DNA of 32,057 nucleotides from Campylobacteraceae bacterium (GTDB taxonomy: Bacteria; Campylobacterota; Campylobacteria; Campylobacterales; Campylobacteraceae): contig JAIRSJ010000090.1 in the NCBI GenBank assembly GCA_031255525.1, positions 1 through 32,057 on the forward strand. Reading direction: 5' to 3'. Below are positions 1 to 9,930 of this stretch, piece after piece. How positions within the stretch are numbered: position 1 is the first letter of the stretch; the number at the start of each line of letters is the position of its first letter. The notes under the pieces are model-generated. The model was given only the letters and a program-made list of their open reading frames with translations, was not told the DNA's origin and did not search any database. Made by a program: the position numbers and the translations under genes.

Positions 1-231
1 GTCGGTGAAATTTTAGTGCCTATACTTCTTATCATCGGTTTTAGAACAAGACTTGCTGCATTGATACTTGTAATAAATATGGTGTTTGTGATAGTTTTAT
101 CACACGTTTCTGATATGTTCTCTTTAAGTGCATACGGTGGACTTGCGATAGAAAATATCTACTTTTACATGTTCACTTCTGTTGCAATTTTTTTCTTAGG
201 CAGCGGTAAATACTCTATAGATAGAAATTAA
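1..231 (+). CDS. DoxX-like membrane protein, C-terminal part (5' truncated by window edge)
   Basis: Reading frame is open from base 1 (VGEILVPILLIIGFRTRLAALILVINMVFVIVLSHV...FFLGSGKYSIDRN*). Hydrophobic helices and the ending resemble the DoxX family. Confidence 0.6.
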   Translation, partial: VGEILVPILLIIGFRTRLAALILVINMVFVIVLSHVSDMFSLSAYGGLAIENIYFYMFTSVAIFFLGSGKYSIDRN

Positions 232-271
232 AAAACCAATACGGACAACAATTTTGTAAAGGAGATTATTT

Positions 272-643
272 TTGAAAATAAGAATATATTACGAAGATAC
301 GGACGCAGGTGGAGTCGTATACCACACGAATTACATAAAATATTGTGAACGCGCGCGAAGTCAAATGTTTTATGATGAGGGCAAAAAGCTTGGTGAAAAT
401 AATTGTCATTTTGTTGTCAAAAAGATAGATGCGGAGTACTTTAAGCCCGCTTATTTAGGGGATTTATTAGAAATCAAGATAGAAATTTTAGAATTAAAAG
501 GGACGTGTGCCAATGTCTTGCACACGATATACAGAAATGAAGAGAAGCTTTTTTGCGCAAAAATATTGATAGTTTTTGTGAGCGATTTTAAGCCCACAAG
601 ATTACCCGAAGATATAAGAGAATTTTTCTTGAAAAAGATGTAA
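272..643 (+). CDS. ybgC: YbgC/4-hydroxybenzoyl-CoA thioesterase-family acyl-CoA thioesterase
   Basis: TTG start with GGAG upstream. MKIRIYYEDTDAGGVVYHTNYIKYCERARS matches the hotdog thioesterase active-site region. Confidence 0.85.
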   Translation: MKIRIYYEDTDAGGVVYHTNYIKYCERARSQMFYDEGKKLGENNCHFVVKKIDAEYFKPAYLGDLLEIKIEILELKGTCANVLHTIYRNEEKLFCAKILIVFVSDFKPTRLPEDIREFFLKKM

Positions 644-678
644 ATAGCTTTTTTAAACTTCTAAAAGCAATTTTAAAG

Positions 679-723
679 TTGCGTCCAAGTTTTTTAAGAC
701 AGTTTGTCTAACTTGCGACGCAA
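679..723. terminator. Two-tier stem-loop between convergent genes, possible bidirectional terminator
   Basis: TTGCGTCCAAGTT (679-691) pairs with AACTTGCGACGCAA (710-723) with one bulged base. Inner hairpin is AGACA-GTT-TGTCT (697-709). It lies between convergent ybgC and oorC. Confidence 0.45.
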
Positions 724-771
724 ATATGCTGAAAAATTAATCTTTAAAAACCAAAATTAATGGACAAATAA

Positions 772-1326
772 CTATATCAAAAGTGCTTTTTGTGCGTACT
801 TAATACCAAGCTCGTACGCTTTTTTGTTTGCGACTTTAACTTTTTCAGGAACTTTTGAGAGCATAATATCCTCAACGATTTTTTTATCCAAGACTTTTGT
901 CATCTCTATAGTAACGCCAAGAGCTACTACCGACTGGGTTACGACATTGCCGACCTCTTCTTTTGCTATTGTGATGATAGGAATTTCATAGATTTTCCAT
1001 CTCTTTCTATCTTCCTCATTGGGAGTTACCAAATTTGGCTCTATTACTATAATTCCTCCATCTTTCACGCCATCTTTAAACTGATTGTAACTTACTTGTG
1101 CGGTTGAAAGCATAAACTCTATTTCGCCCTCATTGGCATAAGGAAACAATATCTCATTCTCACTAAGTATAATATCAACTTTTGTCGGACCGCCTCTTAC
1201 TTGTGAAGTATAAGTTGAAGCTTTTATACCGTAACCGCCCTCCTCTATTTTTGCTGCTGCCAATATTTCACCCGCCAATATAACGCCTTGTCCGCCAACT
1301 CCAACGAATCGTAATTGTCTCTCCAT
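772..1326 (-). CDS. oorC: 2-oxoglutarate:acceptor oxidoreductase, gamma subunit
   Basis: MERQLRFVGVGGQGVILAGEILAAAKIEEGGYGIKASTYTSQVRGGPTKVDIILS matches the POR/KOR gamma family. ATG at 1326 is preferred over 1341. Confidence 0.9.
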   Translation of the reverse strand: MERQLRFVGVGGQGVILAGEILAAAKIEEGGYGIKASTYTSQVRGGPTKVDIILSENEILFPYANEGEIEFMLSTAQVSYNQFKDGVKDGGIIVIEPNLVTPNEEDRKRWKIYEIPIITIAKEEVGNVVTQSVVALGVTIEMTKVLDKKIVEDIMLSKVPEKVKVANKKAYELGIKYAQKALLI

Positions 1327-1337
1327 AAGATAACTCC

Positions 1338-2171
1338 TCAAAACTTAACGACAGTTCCGTTTTGCGCAGCTTCTATGACTTTGTCATACGCTTTGCAATA
1401 CTCTATTTTATCTGTCTCGTGTTTTAAAATTCCTGTGGGGAATTTACCTTTTTTCTCTTCATCGGAAAGTTGGTCAAATCTGTTTTTAGACACGATTCTA
1501 TTCTCTATCCATTGTAAGTTCAGCATAGCCTCTCCCATCTTGTTTTTTCTTCCCAAATTTATATGACAATTTGAAAATATGTCAAAAAAAGAATATCCTT
1601 CATGAGAAAAACCTTCAATGAGCGTTTTTTCTATCCTTTTTGGATCCAGCACACTCTCTCTGGCCACAAATGTAGCTCCTGCTGCACTTGCAAGTTTTGC
1701 CGCGTCAAAAGATGGATCTACATTGCCGTATTGCGCGGTAACTGTCCACATGCCTTGCGGAGTTGTTGGTGAAGTTTGAGAATTTGTAAGACCATATATG
1801 AAGTTATTTATCAATATATGATTTAAATCAATATTTCGTCTACAGCCGTGTATTGTGTGATTTCCGCCTATGGCAAGTCCATCTCCATCTCCAGTAACAA
1901 CAATAACGTGCTTGGAAGGATTAGCAAGTTTTATACCTGTAGCGTAAGCAATGGCGCGCCCATGTGTAGTGTGCACCGTGTTGCAGTTGATATAAGAGCT
2001 AAATCTTCCGCTGCAGCCAATGCCCGAAACTACACATACATCGCTCATGTCCCATCCAATTTTTTCTATTGCTCTGATGACTGATTTTAAAATAACGCCA
2101 TCGCCGCAGCCCCAACACCAAAGAGTAGGCATCTTATCTACTCTTAAAAATTCATCATAGTTAAAAGCCAT
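1338..2171 (-). CDS. oorB: 2-oxoglutarate:acceptor oxidoreductase, beta (TPP-binding) subunit
   Basis: MPTLWCWGCGDGVILKSVIRAIEKIGWD...GIGCSGRF...HTTHGRAIAYATGIKLANP...VVTGDGDGLAIGGNH matches OorB/KorB. Confidence 0.93.
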   Translation of the reverse strand: MAFNYDEFLRVDKMPTLWCWGCGDGVILKSVIRAIEKIGWDMSDVCVVSGIGCSGRFSSYINCNTVHTTHGRAIAYATGIKLANPSKHVIVVTGDGDGLAIGGNHTIHGCRRNIDLNHILINNFIYGLTNSQTSPTTPQGMWTVTAQYGNVDPSFDAAKLASAAGATFVARESVLDPKRIEKTLIEGFSHEGYSFFDIFSNCHINLGRKNKMGEAMLNLQWIENRIVSKNRFDQLSDEEKKGKFPTGILKHETDKIEYCKAYDKVIEAAQNGTVVKF

Positions 2172-3301
2172 TATCTCATTCCTTTGATTTTTGCTATAAA
2201 CTCCTGCGGAGTCAGCGGACGACCGTTTGCTTTTTGCAAAGTCTCAAAATCTCTTTTTATAACACGCTCCACTTCATCTGCATACTGCCCCATGTTCAAC
2301 TCTGCAACCAGTATTTTTTCAAATTTTTTGCCAAGTTCAAAAAGTTCCTCGGCAGGACTTGGCCATAAAGTAATCGGTCTGAACAATCCCGCTTTTATCC
2401 CTTCACGGCGAAGTTTGACGATAGCCTCTTTTGCACTTCTTGAAACGCTTCCGTAAGCTATGATAAGAATATCAGCATCATCGGTCATAAAATTTTCGTA
2501 TTTTACTATTTCATCTTTATGATTATTGATTTTACCTGTCAATCTTTCAATATTATTTTGACACATTTCGCCATCTTCTGTAGGAAATCCGGTAGGTCCG
2601 TGATGCAAGCCTGTAATATGATATTTATAGCCTTTAAAAAATGGATTTAACACGGCAGGTTCGTCTTTACCGACATTGTACGGCTTATAATCTTTAGGCT
2701 CTCCCGCAAATTGTTTTCGCTTAATCACGCTTTTTCTAATCTCTTCGATGTCGGGTAAAATAGCTTTTCCATGCATGTGACCTATTGTCTCATCTAATAG
2801 TAAAAACACCGGAGTCATAAATTTTTCGGCTAAATTAAATGCTCTTACAGTTTCGCTGTAAGCCTCCTCAAGACTTCCTGGACATAATGAAATAGATGCA
2901 AAATCTCCATGGCTCGGCGCTTTTGCCTGATTTATATCACCTTGCGATACTCGTGTAGGAAGTCCGGTAGACGGTCCTCCGCGCATAACGTTTACTATTA
3001 CTATCGGAATTTCTGCAATGAAACTTAAACCTATCTGTTCAGACTTTAGAGAAATTCCGGGACCAGATGTAGCTGTCATAGCCTTGGATCCGCTCATTGA
3101 AGCACCCAAGGCTACAGATATGCCGCCTATCTCATCTTCCATCTGTATAAATTTTCCACCGTATTTTGGCAACAGTACGCTCATTTCATGCGCAACTTCG
3201 CTTGAAGGCGTTATCGGATATCCACCGAAAAAATTACAGCCGCAATCTATCGCAGCATGCGCGCACAATTCATTACCATTTGAAACTATTACTCTTGACA
3301 T
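2171..3301 (-). CDS. oorA: 2-oxoglutarate:acceptor oxidoreductase, alpha subunit
   Basis: GNELCAHAAIDCGCNFFGGYPITPSSEVAHEMS...ALGASMSGSKAMTATSGPGISLKSEQIG matches OorA/KorA. Confidence 0.93.
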   Translation of the reverse strand: MSRVIVSNGNELCAHAAIDCGCNFFGGYPITPSSEVAHEMSVLLPKYGGKFIQMEDEIGGISVALGASMSGSKAMTATSGPGISLKSEQIGLSFIAEIPIVIVNVMRGGPSTGLPTRVSQGDINQAKAPSHGDFASISLCPGSLEEAYSETVRAFNLAEKFMTPVFLLLDETIGHMHGKAILPDIEEIRKSVIKRKQFAGEPKDYKPYNVGKDEPAVLNPFFKGYKYHITGLHHGPTGFPTEDGEMCQNNIERLTGKINNHKDEIVKYENFMTDDADILIIAYGSVSRSAKEAIVKLRREGIKAGLFRPITLWPSPAEELFELGKKFEKILVAELNMGQYADEVERVIKRDFETLQKANGRPLTPQEFIAKIKGMR

Positions 3302-3624
3302 TATGCACCAACTTTATTGAATTTATTGTTTTTGATAGCTAAAGCTCTTGCTTTTGACTCTTCCGTCAGTTTTGCAAATTTTACTTCGCTTGAGCGTTCA
3401 GCTACAAAGATGGCAAAATCGGGACAGTGCAATTCGCAATCCCTACAACCTATGCAAGAGTCAGGTTCTACTACTTCTATGGTTTTGCCCTGCGTTGAAT
3501 TCATATTCTGCACCATTGCCAAAGTGCCTGACGGACACAAGCTAACGCATATATCGCAAGCCTTGCATCTTGATATGTCTACCCAAACTAATGCCTTATT
3601 TTCAGGCGGGGTCATGAAACTCAT
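3301..3624 (-). CDS. oorD: 2-oxoglutarate:acceptor oxidoreductase, delta (2x[4Fe-4S] ferredoxin-like) subunit
   Basis: Two cluster motifs, CKACDICVSLCPSG and CIGCRDCELHCPDFA, located directly upstream of oorA. Confidence 0.9.
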   Translation of the reverse strand: MSFMTPPENKALVWVDISRCKACDICVSLCPSGTLAMVQNMNSTQGKTIEVVEPDSCIGCRDCELHCPDFAIFVAERSSEVKFAKLTEESKARALAIKNNKFNKVGA

Positions 3625-3677
3625 ATGTTATTCTCCTTATCATTTTTTCAATACTGTCAAAAACGGTTAAAAGTATA

Positions 3678-4550
3678 TCAGCTGTTTAAAATTTCCGCAA
3701 CTTTTTTCCCGATAAGCGCAGGTGTTTTTACTACATGCACTCCGACTTTTTCCAAAGCAGCCATTTTTTCGGCAGCAGTTTGGCTTCCGCCGCTTACGAT
3801 AGCGCCTGCATGTCCCATTCTTTTACCCTTAGGAGCAGTAGCTCCTGCTATAAATGCAACTATCGGTTTTTTGATATCTGTTTTTATGAATTCGGCGGCT
3901 TCGATTTCCAATGTTCCCCCGATTTCTCCTATCAAAGTTATAGCCTTTGTCTCTTTATCGTTTTCAAAAAGTTTCAGTAATTCTTTATATCCAAGTCCGA
4001 TAATAGGATCTCCTCCTATCCCCACAGCAGTAGATATGCCAAGACCCTCTTGTACTATTTGATTGCTTACCTCGTAAGTCAATGTTCCTGATTTTGATAT
4101 GAGACCCACGCTGCCTTTTTTAAAGATGCTTCCCGGCATTATACCAATTTTGCACTCTTCGCTTGTTATAATTCCGGGACAATTTGGTCCTATAATATTC
4201 ATGCCTTTTTTCGTAGCATACAGTTTGGCGTTCATCATATCTCGCACCGGAATCCCTTCTGTTATGACAACGGCCAATTTTATGCCGCTCTCCGCCGCTT
4301 CCATTATGGCATCTGCAGCAAACAACGGAGGAACAAATATCATACTTGTATCAGCATTTAGAGCTTCCACTGCTTCTCTTACGGTATTAAATACGGGCTT
4401 CCCAAGATGCGTCTCTCCTTTGCGTCCGGGAGTTACGCCGCCTACTATTTTGGAACCGTAAGATATGCACTGTTCGCTATGAAAAGTACCCTCTTTACCT
4501 GTGAAGCCTTGAACTATTATCCTTGTATTTTTGTCTATCAAAATACTCAT
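3678..4550 (-). CDS. sucD: Succinyl-CoA synthetase (ADP-forming), alpha subunit
   Basis: [41 protein letters not shown]...; phosphohistidine region [15 protein letters not shown]. Confidence 0.95.
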   Translation of the reverse strand: MSILIDKNTRIIVQGFTGKEGTFHSEQCISYGSKIVGGVTPGRKGETHLGKPVFNTVREAVEALNADTSMIFVPPLFAADAIMEAAESGIKLAVVITEGIPVRDMMNAKLYATKKGMNIIGPNCPGIITSEECKIGIMPGSIFKKGSVGLISKSGTLTYEVSNQIVQEGLGISTAVGIGGDPIIGLGYKELLKLFENDKETKAITLIGEIGGTLEIEAAEFIKTDIKKPIVAFIAGATAPKGKRMGHAGAIVSGGSQTAAEKMAALEKVGVHVVKTPALIGKKVAEILNS

Positions 4551-5719
4551 TGATTACCTCCTGCAGCATTTACGGCTTTTTTCGCGCCTTCAGATAAATT
4601 TGAGACCGATATAATATTTTTTATGCCGCTTTTTTGTAGTATTTCTTTGGCTTCATCTGCATTTGTTCCATCAAGTCTCACAACAATCGGAACATTTACT
4701 TGTGTTATTTTTGCAGCTTCCAAAATACCGTTTGCCACACGATCACATCTTACGATACCGCCAAAAATATTGATAAAAATAGCTTTTACATTTTTATCTT
4801 TTAATATGATTTCAAATCCTTTGGCCACAGTTTGAGGATTTGCGCCACCACCGACATCTAAAAAATTGGCAGGCTCTCCACCTTCATATTTTATAATATC
4901 CATAGTCGCCATAGCAAGCCCGGCACCATTTACCATACATCCGACATTTCCATTTAGTTTTACATACGAAAGATTTGAACGTTTGGCTTCTGTTTCGGCT
5001 TCATTTTCTTCGTCAAAATCTCTTAAACTTTCTATATCTTTGTGACGTACAAGCGCATTGTCGTCAAAATTGATCTTTGCGTCAAGCGCCAAAAATTTAT
5101 TCTCTTCGGTTAGTATCAAAGGATTTATTTCAACCATATCGGCATCATTGTTTATATAAGTTTTATATAGATTTGATACAAACTCCACAAAATCATTCAT
5201 TGTTTCCACGGATAATCCAAGCTTAAAAGCTGCTTCTTTACCATGAAATTTCTGAAATCCTATCGTAGGATCTATACAGATTTTTGCAATCTTATCAGGT
5301 GTATGTTTCGCAATCTCTTCTATATCGGTACCACCGCTTGAAGAGGCTATTATCATTGGCATTTCAAGAGTACGATTTAACGCTATAGAGATATAAAACT
5401 CTTGCTTTATATTAACTCCCTCTTCTATGTAGACTTTTTTTACCTCTTTTCCTTCGCTTGTCGTTTGATGCGTAACAAGCCTGGAGCCAATCATTTGATT
5501 TGTGAGACTCTTTACTTCATCAAGACTTTTTGCAAGCTTTACGCCTCCGCCAAGTCCGCGACCACCGGCATGAATTTGAGCTTTTACCACCCACACGCTG
5601 CCGCCAAGCTTTTTGGCATTTTGAACAGCCTCGTCGGCATTAAAGGCCACCTCCCCTTTTGGCGTAGAAATACCATACTTTCTTAATATCTCTTTTGCCT
5701 GATATTCGTGTATATTCAT
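4547..5719 (-). CDS. sucC: Succinyl-CoA synthetase (ADP-forming), beta subunit
   Basis: [22 protein letters not shown]...[24 protein letters not shown]-grasp SucC family. Overlaps sucD by 4 nt. Confidence 0.95.
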   Translation of the reverse strand: MNIHEYQAKEILRKYGISTPKGEVAFNADEAVQNAKKLGGSVWVVKAQIHAGGRGLGGGVKLAKSLDEVKSLTNQMIGSRLVTHQTTSEGKEVKKVYIEEGVNIKQEFYISIALNRTLEMPMIIASSSGGTDIEEIAKHTPDKIAKICIDPTIGFQKFHGKEAAFKLGLSVETMNDFVEFVSNLYKTYINNDADMVEINPLILTEENKFLALDAKINFDDNALVRHKDIESLRDFDEENEAETEAKRSNLSYVKLNGNVGCMVNGAGLAMATMDIIKYEGGEPANFLDVGGGANPQTVAKGFEIILKDKNVKAIFINIFGGIVRCDRVANGILEAAKITQVNVPIVVRLDGTNADEAKEILQKSGIKNIISVSNLSEGAKKAVNAAGGNQ

Positions 5720-6654
5720 ATATTCTCCTTTAACACTCTATCTGCGATTTTTATCTGCTCTTTTAACTCCAAAGCGGCAATATGCAGCACTTCGAGTTCT
5801 TTTGCGTCTAAAGAGAGTTGTTTTATTGTTTCAACTCCATTTTTACCTATCAGCACAGGAACGCCTATGCTAACTCCGCTAATATCATATTCACCTTCCA
5901 AATACACAGAACAAGGAAGCGTCTCTTTTTTATCTTTGAGTATCGCTTCAATAAGTATACTAATAGCAGCAGCAGGTGCGTAGTAAGCGGAGGTCTGTAA
6001 GAATTTCACAATTTTTGCTCCGCCTAATTTCGTATCATTTATAATTTCTTTGCATATATGCTCATCAAACAGTTCGCTGACACTCTTTTTACCCACAAAC
6101 GAATGAGAAAGCAAAGGCAACATCTGTTCACCGTGAGCACCTATAACGCACGCTCTTACAAGTTCGCTTTTATCATCTAATCGTTTGATGATAGCGTGAG
6201 TCATTCTGGCACTATCTAAAATGCCGCCCATGCCAATAACCTTAGACCTTTGAAATCCGCTGAGTTTTAATACTGCATAATTCATTATATCCAGCGGATT
6301 GGACACAGTAACAATAATGGCGTTTGGGGCAAATTTTTTGATATTTGAAACGATTTCATTTATGATTTTAATATTTGTGCCCAAAAGGTCTTCTCTACTC
6401 ATATTTTCACGTCTTGGTACACCTGCTGTTATAACTATTATATCGCTATTTTCTATATCTTTATAATCACTTGAAGTTTTAATCCTCGTCTCTGATACAA
6501 GTGCGATTGAAGCTTGCTGGAGATCTGTTGCTTTGCCTTGAGCTATAGAGTGATTAATATCCACTAAAATAACGTTTTTACATATCTCTTTGGCTATCAA
6601 AAGGTAACATGTAGAAGCTCCTACATTTCCTGCTCCGATGACAGAAACTTTCAC
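5716..6654 (-). CDS. mdh: Malate dehydrogenase
   Basis: MKVSVIGAGNVGASTCYLLIAKE...VTVSNPLDIMNYAVLK...VIGMGGILDSARM...VIGAHGEQMLPLLS matches the LDH/MDH superfamily. Confidence 0.92.
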   Translation of the reverse strand: MKVSVIGAGNVGASTCYLLIAKEICKNVILVDINHSIAQGKATDLQQASIALVSETRIKTSSDYKDIENSDIIVITAGVPRRENMSREDLLGTNIKIINEIVSNIKKFAPNAIIVTVSNPLDIMNYAVLKLSGFQRSKVIGMGGILDSARMTHAIIKRLDDKSELVRACVIGAHGEQMLPLLSHSFVGKKSVSELFDEHICKEIINDTKLGGAKIVKFLQTSAYYAPAAAISILIEAILKDKKETLPCSVYLEGEYDISGVSIGVPVLIGKNGVETIKQLSLDAKELEVLHIAALELKEQIKIADRVLKENI

Positions 6655-6655
6655 T

Positions 6656-8857
6656 TTATGCTCCTATGGCATCTATGATAAGGTTAAATGTTTCACTCGG
6701 TCTCATCAGAGCAAAAGCTTTTTCATCATTCGGATGATAATAACCGCCTATATCAGCTTTTTGTCCTTGAACGCTGTTTAATTCAAGTAGTATTTTTTGC
6801 TCATTTTGCAAAAGTTTTTGATAAAAAGGTGCAAAAAATTCGCTGAGACTTTTATCATCTTTTTGATTTGCAAGAGCTTTCATCCAATAAAGCGTCAAAT
6901 AAAAATGGTTGCCGCGACTATCCAACTCGCCGCATTTTGATTTTGGAGATTTACCGTTTTGCAATAACTCTTCGGTTGCAATATCAAGTGTTTTTGCCAA
7001 TACGGCAGCTTTTTTATTACGTGCGTTTTGCGAAAAAAATTCCAATGATGCGCAAATGGCTAAAAATTCACCCAAAGAATCCCACTTTAAATGATTTTCT
7101 TCCAATAACTGCTGCATAAGTTTCGGCGCAGAACCGCCCGCTCCTGTTTCAAACAATCCTCCTCCATTCATCAGAGGCACTACAGAAAGCATCTTCGCAC
7201 TTGTTCCAAGCTCCAATATTGGGAAAAGATCTGTCAAGTAATCTCTTAAAACGTTCCCTGTTACAGATATCGTATCTTTTCCTTCGCGCATACGTTTAAG
7301 GGAAAATTTGGCGGCTTCTACGGGAGATAGAATATCTATATTTATTTTAGATAAATCATGCTCCTTTAGATACTCTTTGACTTTTGTTATAAGACTTCTA
7401 TCATGTGCTCTTTCATTATCAAGCCAGAAAATAGCGGGAGTTTTTGAAACTTTCGCGCGTTCTACCGCTAGTCTCACCCAATCTTTTATCGGAGCGTCTT
7501 TGGTCTGACACATTCTGTATATGTCACCCTTTTCCACTTTGGTCTTAAATATTATCTCATTCTTGCTATTTTTTACAATTACCAAACCTTTTTTCTCTAT
7601 GATAAAAGTTTTATCATGAGAGCCGTATTCTTCGGCTTTTTGTGCCATAAGTCCAACATTTGGGACACTTCCTATAGTTCTTGGATCGAGCGTACCGTTT
7701 TTCTTGCAATCCTCAATCACAGCTTGATAAATTTTTGCATAACATCTATCGGGAATAACGGCTTTGACTTCTTTTTGATGACCGTCTTTATCCCACATAA
7801 TACCACCGGCTCTAATCATCGCAGGCATTGAAGCGTCAACTATAACGTCATTTGGAAAATGCAGATTTGTAATGCCTTTATTAGAATCTACCATAGCAAT
7901 ATTTGGCCGTTTTTTATAAATTTCAGATATATCTTTTTCTATTGCCTCTTTTTCATTTTTGGGCAAATTTGCAATTTTTAAGTATAAATCTCCAAGTCCG
8001 TTATTTGCATTTATACCAAGCTTTTCAAATATAGTACTATATTTTTCAAATAATTCGTTAAAAAATGCCAAAACACAGATACCGAATATCACAGGATCCG
8101 ATACTTTCATCATAGTGGCTTTAAGATGCACGGAAAAAAGTACATCTTTTTCTTTTGCATCTTCAATCTCTTTTAAAAAAAACTCTTTCAAAGCTTTTAC
8201 ATTCATAAACGATACGTCTACAATTTCGCCTTTTTGCACTCTCAAGTCTGATTTTAATGTTCTTTTTTCCCCGCCTTCATCCATAAATTCGATAGATATA
8301 ACATCTTCATTGGGAAAAATATACGAATCCTCATTTCCATAAAAATCGCCGTTATCCATATAAGAAGCATGGCTTTTTGACTCTTTTTTCCATATACCCA
8401 TTTGATGAGGATTGCTTTTCGCGTAATTTTTAACGGCTTTTGGCGCGCGTCTGTCGGAATTTCCTTCACGCAAAACAGGATTTACCGCAGAGCCTAAAAT
8501 CTTCGAATATTTTGCTTTTATCTCTTTTTCTTTGTCATCTGTCGGATTTTCAGGAAAATCAGGTATATCGTAACCTTGCAACTGAAGTTCGCTTATGGCG
8601 GCTTTTAATTGTGGTATGGATGCTGAAATATTTGGCAGCTTTATGATATTTGCGTCTTTATTTTGGGTAAGATTTCCCAAATACGCCAAATCATCAGGGT
8701 AATCTAAAAAAGTGCTTAAAATTCTTCCGGATAACGAGATATCTCTTAATTCAAAATCCACATCGCATTTTTTGCCTAAAGCTTTTACTACGGGAAATAA
8801 AGAATATGTGGCAAGAGCCGGAGATTCATCGGTTTTAGTGTATATTATACGAGACAT
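6656..8857 (-). CDS. icd: Isocitrate dehydrogenase, NADP-dependent, monomeric type
   Basis: 733 aa. [26 protein letters not shown]...[12 protein letters not shown]-type motif ([22 protein letters not shown]); [17 protein letters not shown]. Confidence 0.95.
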   Translation of the reverse strand: MSRIIYTKTDESPALATYSLFPVVKALGKKCDVDFELRDISLSGRILSTFLDYPDDLAYLGNLTQNKDANIIKLPNISASIPQLKAAISELQLQGYDIPDFPENPTDDKEKEIKAKYSKILGSAVNPVLREGNSDRRAPKAVKNYAKSNPHQMGIWKKESKSHASYMDNGDFYGNEDSYIFPNEDVISIEFMDEGGEKRTLKSDLRVQKGEIVDVSFMNVKALKEFFLKEIEDAKEKDVLFSVHLKATMMKVSDPVIFGICVLAFFNELFEKYSTIFEKLGINANNGLGDLYLKIANLPKNEKEAIEKDISEIYKKRPNIAMVDSNKGITNLHFPNDVIVDASMPAMIRAGGIMWDKDGHQKEVKAVIPDRCYAKIYQAVIEDCKKNGTLDPRTIGSVPNVGLMAQKAEEYGSHDKTFIIEKKGLVIVKNSKNEIIFKTKVEKGDIYRMCQTKDAPIKDWVRLAVERAKVSKTPAIFWLDNERAHDRSLITKVKEYLKEHDLSKINIDILSPVEAAKFSLKRMREGKDTISVTGNVLRDYLTDLFPILELGTSAKMLSVVPLMNGGGLFETGAGGSAPKLMQQLLEENHLKWDSLGEFLAICASLEFFSQNARNKKAAVLAKTLDIATEELLQNGKSPKSKCGELDSRGNHFYLTLYWMKALANQKDDKSLSEFFAPFYQKLLQNEQKILLELNSVQGQKADIGGYYHPNDEKAFALMRPSETFNLIIDAIGA

Positions 8858-8899
8858 ATATATTTACCTTTCATAAATCATTCAACGAGCCATATTATC

Positions 8900-8911
8900 A
8901 TTATAATTATA
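8900..8911 (-). promoter_or_regulatory. Possible -10 element(s) upstream of icd
   Basis: Minus strand carries TATAATTATAAT about 45-55 nt upstream of the icd ATG, in the short gap after mltG. Confidence 0.3.
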
Positions 8912-8940
8912 AATGCAATTGGAAAAAGAGTACCTAATTT

Positions 8941-9930
8941 TTATTTTTTAATATTATTTAAATGTTCCCGATAAGTTTTTGAAAATATATGATTTTCATC
9001 TTCTCCTTTGACAAAATAGAGATAATTGCTTTGCACTGGATTTACAGCAGCTTTTATAGCCTCCTTACTTACCGAACACACTGGGCTTGGTGGTAGTCCG
9101 TTATACATGTAAGTATTATATAAAGATGTATCCTCTTTAATTCGCTGAGGAGTAACTTTTGTATGCGAAAATTTTCCATAATTTAACGTTCCATCCATCT
9201 GTAATTTCATCTTCATTTTAAGTCTGTTATATATAACGGAACTTACGAGAGGCATCTCCTCGATAGAAGCAGACTCTTTTTGAATGATAGAAGCTATAAT
9301 CAAAATTCTCTTCCAAGACTCTTCATCATATCTGTTTAAAAGTTTGTCTGAAAGTTCTTTATGCGCATATTCGGAAGTATTTACAAGATAAGAGACGAGC
9401 GCTTTTTCGTTGATACCAATAGGTATATTATACGTATCGGGAATAATCCAACCGTCTTCAATTGGCGAAAATTCTTTATAGTATGTTTTCAAATCTCTTA
9501 AAGAAAGGTTCAGATTTGATGATAATTGCTCTAAAAATATATATGCTGTTTCGCCCGGTATCAAGGTTATTGGCCTCAAAGCTGCTTTTGCATGCGTAAG
9601 TTTATATAAAAAATCGGCTTTTGTGATAACTTCACCGCCAATATTTATCCATCCTGTTTGAGGATATCCGATAAAAGCCAGTAAAAGTTTATCAACGAAA
9701 GGATATATATTAGTATTAAAATTTCCAAGCTGTGTTATAATTTTAGTTATTCCGCCTTGCGGTACATAAATGATCTTTTGAGTTTTTACTGGTTGAAGCA
9801 GATAAAACAGGAGCGACAGGAACGTGATTAAGATAACATCTAAGATAATAAAAAGAATCTGGATACCAATACTTTTTTTAACAGCGCTGCTTCTTGTATT
9901 TGTCGGCGTTTTGTATAAAGGTATTTGCAT
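8941..9930 (-). CDS. mltG: Endolytic murein transglycosylase MltG (YceG-like)
   Basis: ...IIASIIQKESASIEEMPLVSSVIYNRLKMKMKLQMDGTLNYG...YNGLPPSPVCSVSKEAIKAAVNPVQSNYLYFV. Start placed at ATG 9930 (MQIPLYKTPTNTRSS...); the ORF extends to 10071 without a convincing extra domain. Confidence 0.9.
   Translation of the reverse strand: MQIPLYKTPTNTRSSAVKKSIGIQILFIILDVILITFLSLLFYLLQPVKTQKIIYVPQGGITKIITQLGNFNTNIYPFVDKLLLAFIGYPQTGWINIGGEVITKADFLYKLTHAKAALRPITLIPGETAYIFLEQLSSNLNLSLRDLKTYYKEFSPIEDGWIIPDTYNIPIGINEKALVSYLVNTSEYAHKELSDKLLNRYDEESWKRILIIASIIQKESASIEEMPLVSSVIYNRLKMKMKLQMDGTLNYGKFSHTKVTPQRIKEDTSLYNTYMYNGLPPSPVCSVSKEAIKAAVNPVQSNYLYFVKGEDENHIFSKTYREHLNNIKK

Noticed and set aside
3625-4461. Plus-strand ORFs of 145, 81 and 120 aa
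   Set aside because: All antisense to sucD (well supported). No convincing starts or domains.
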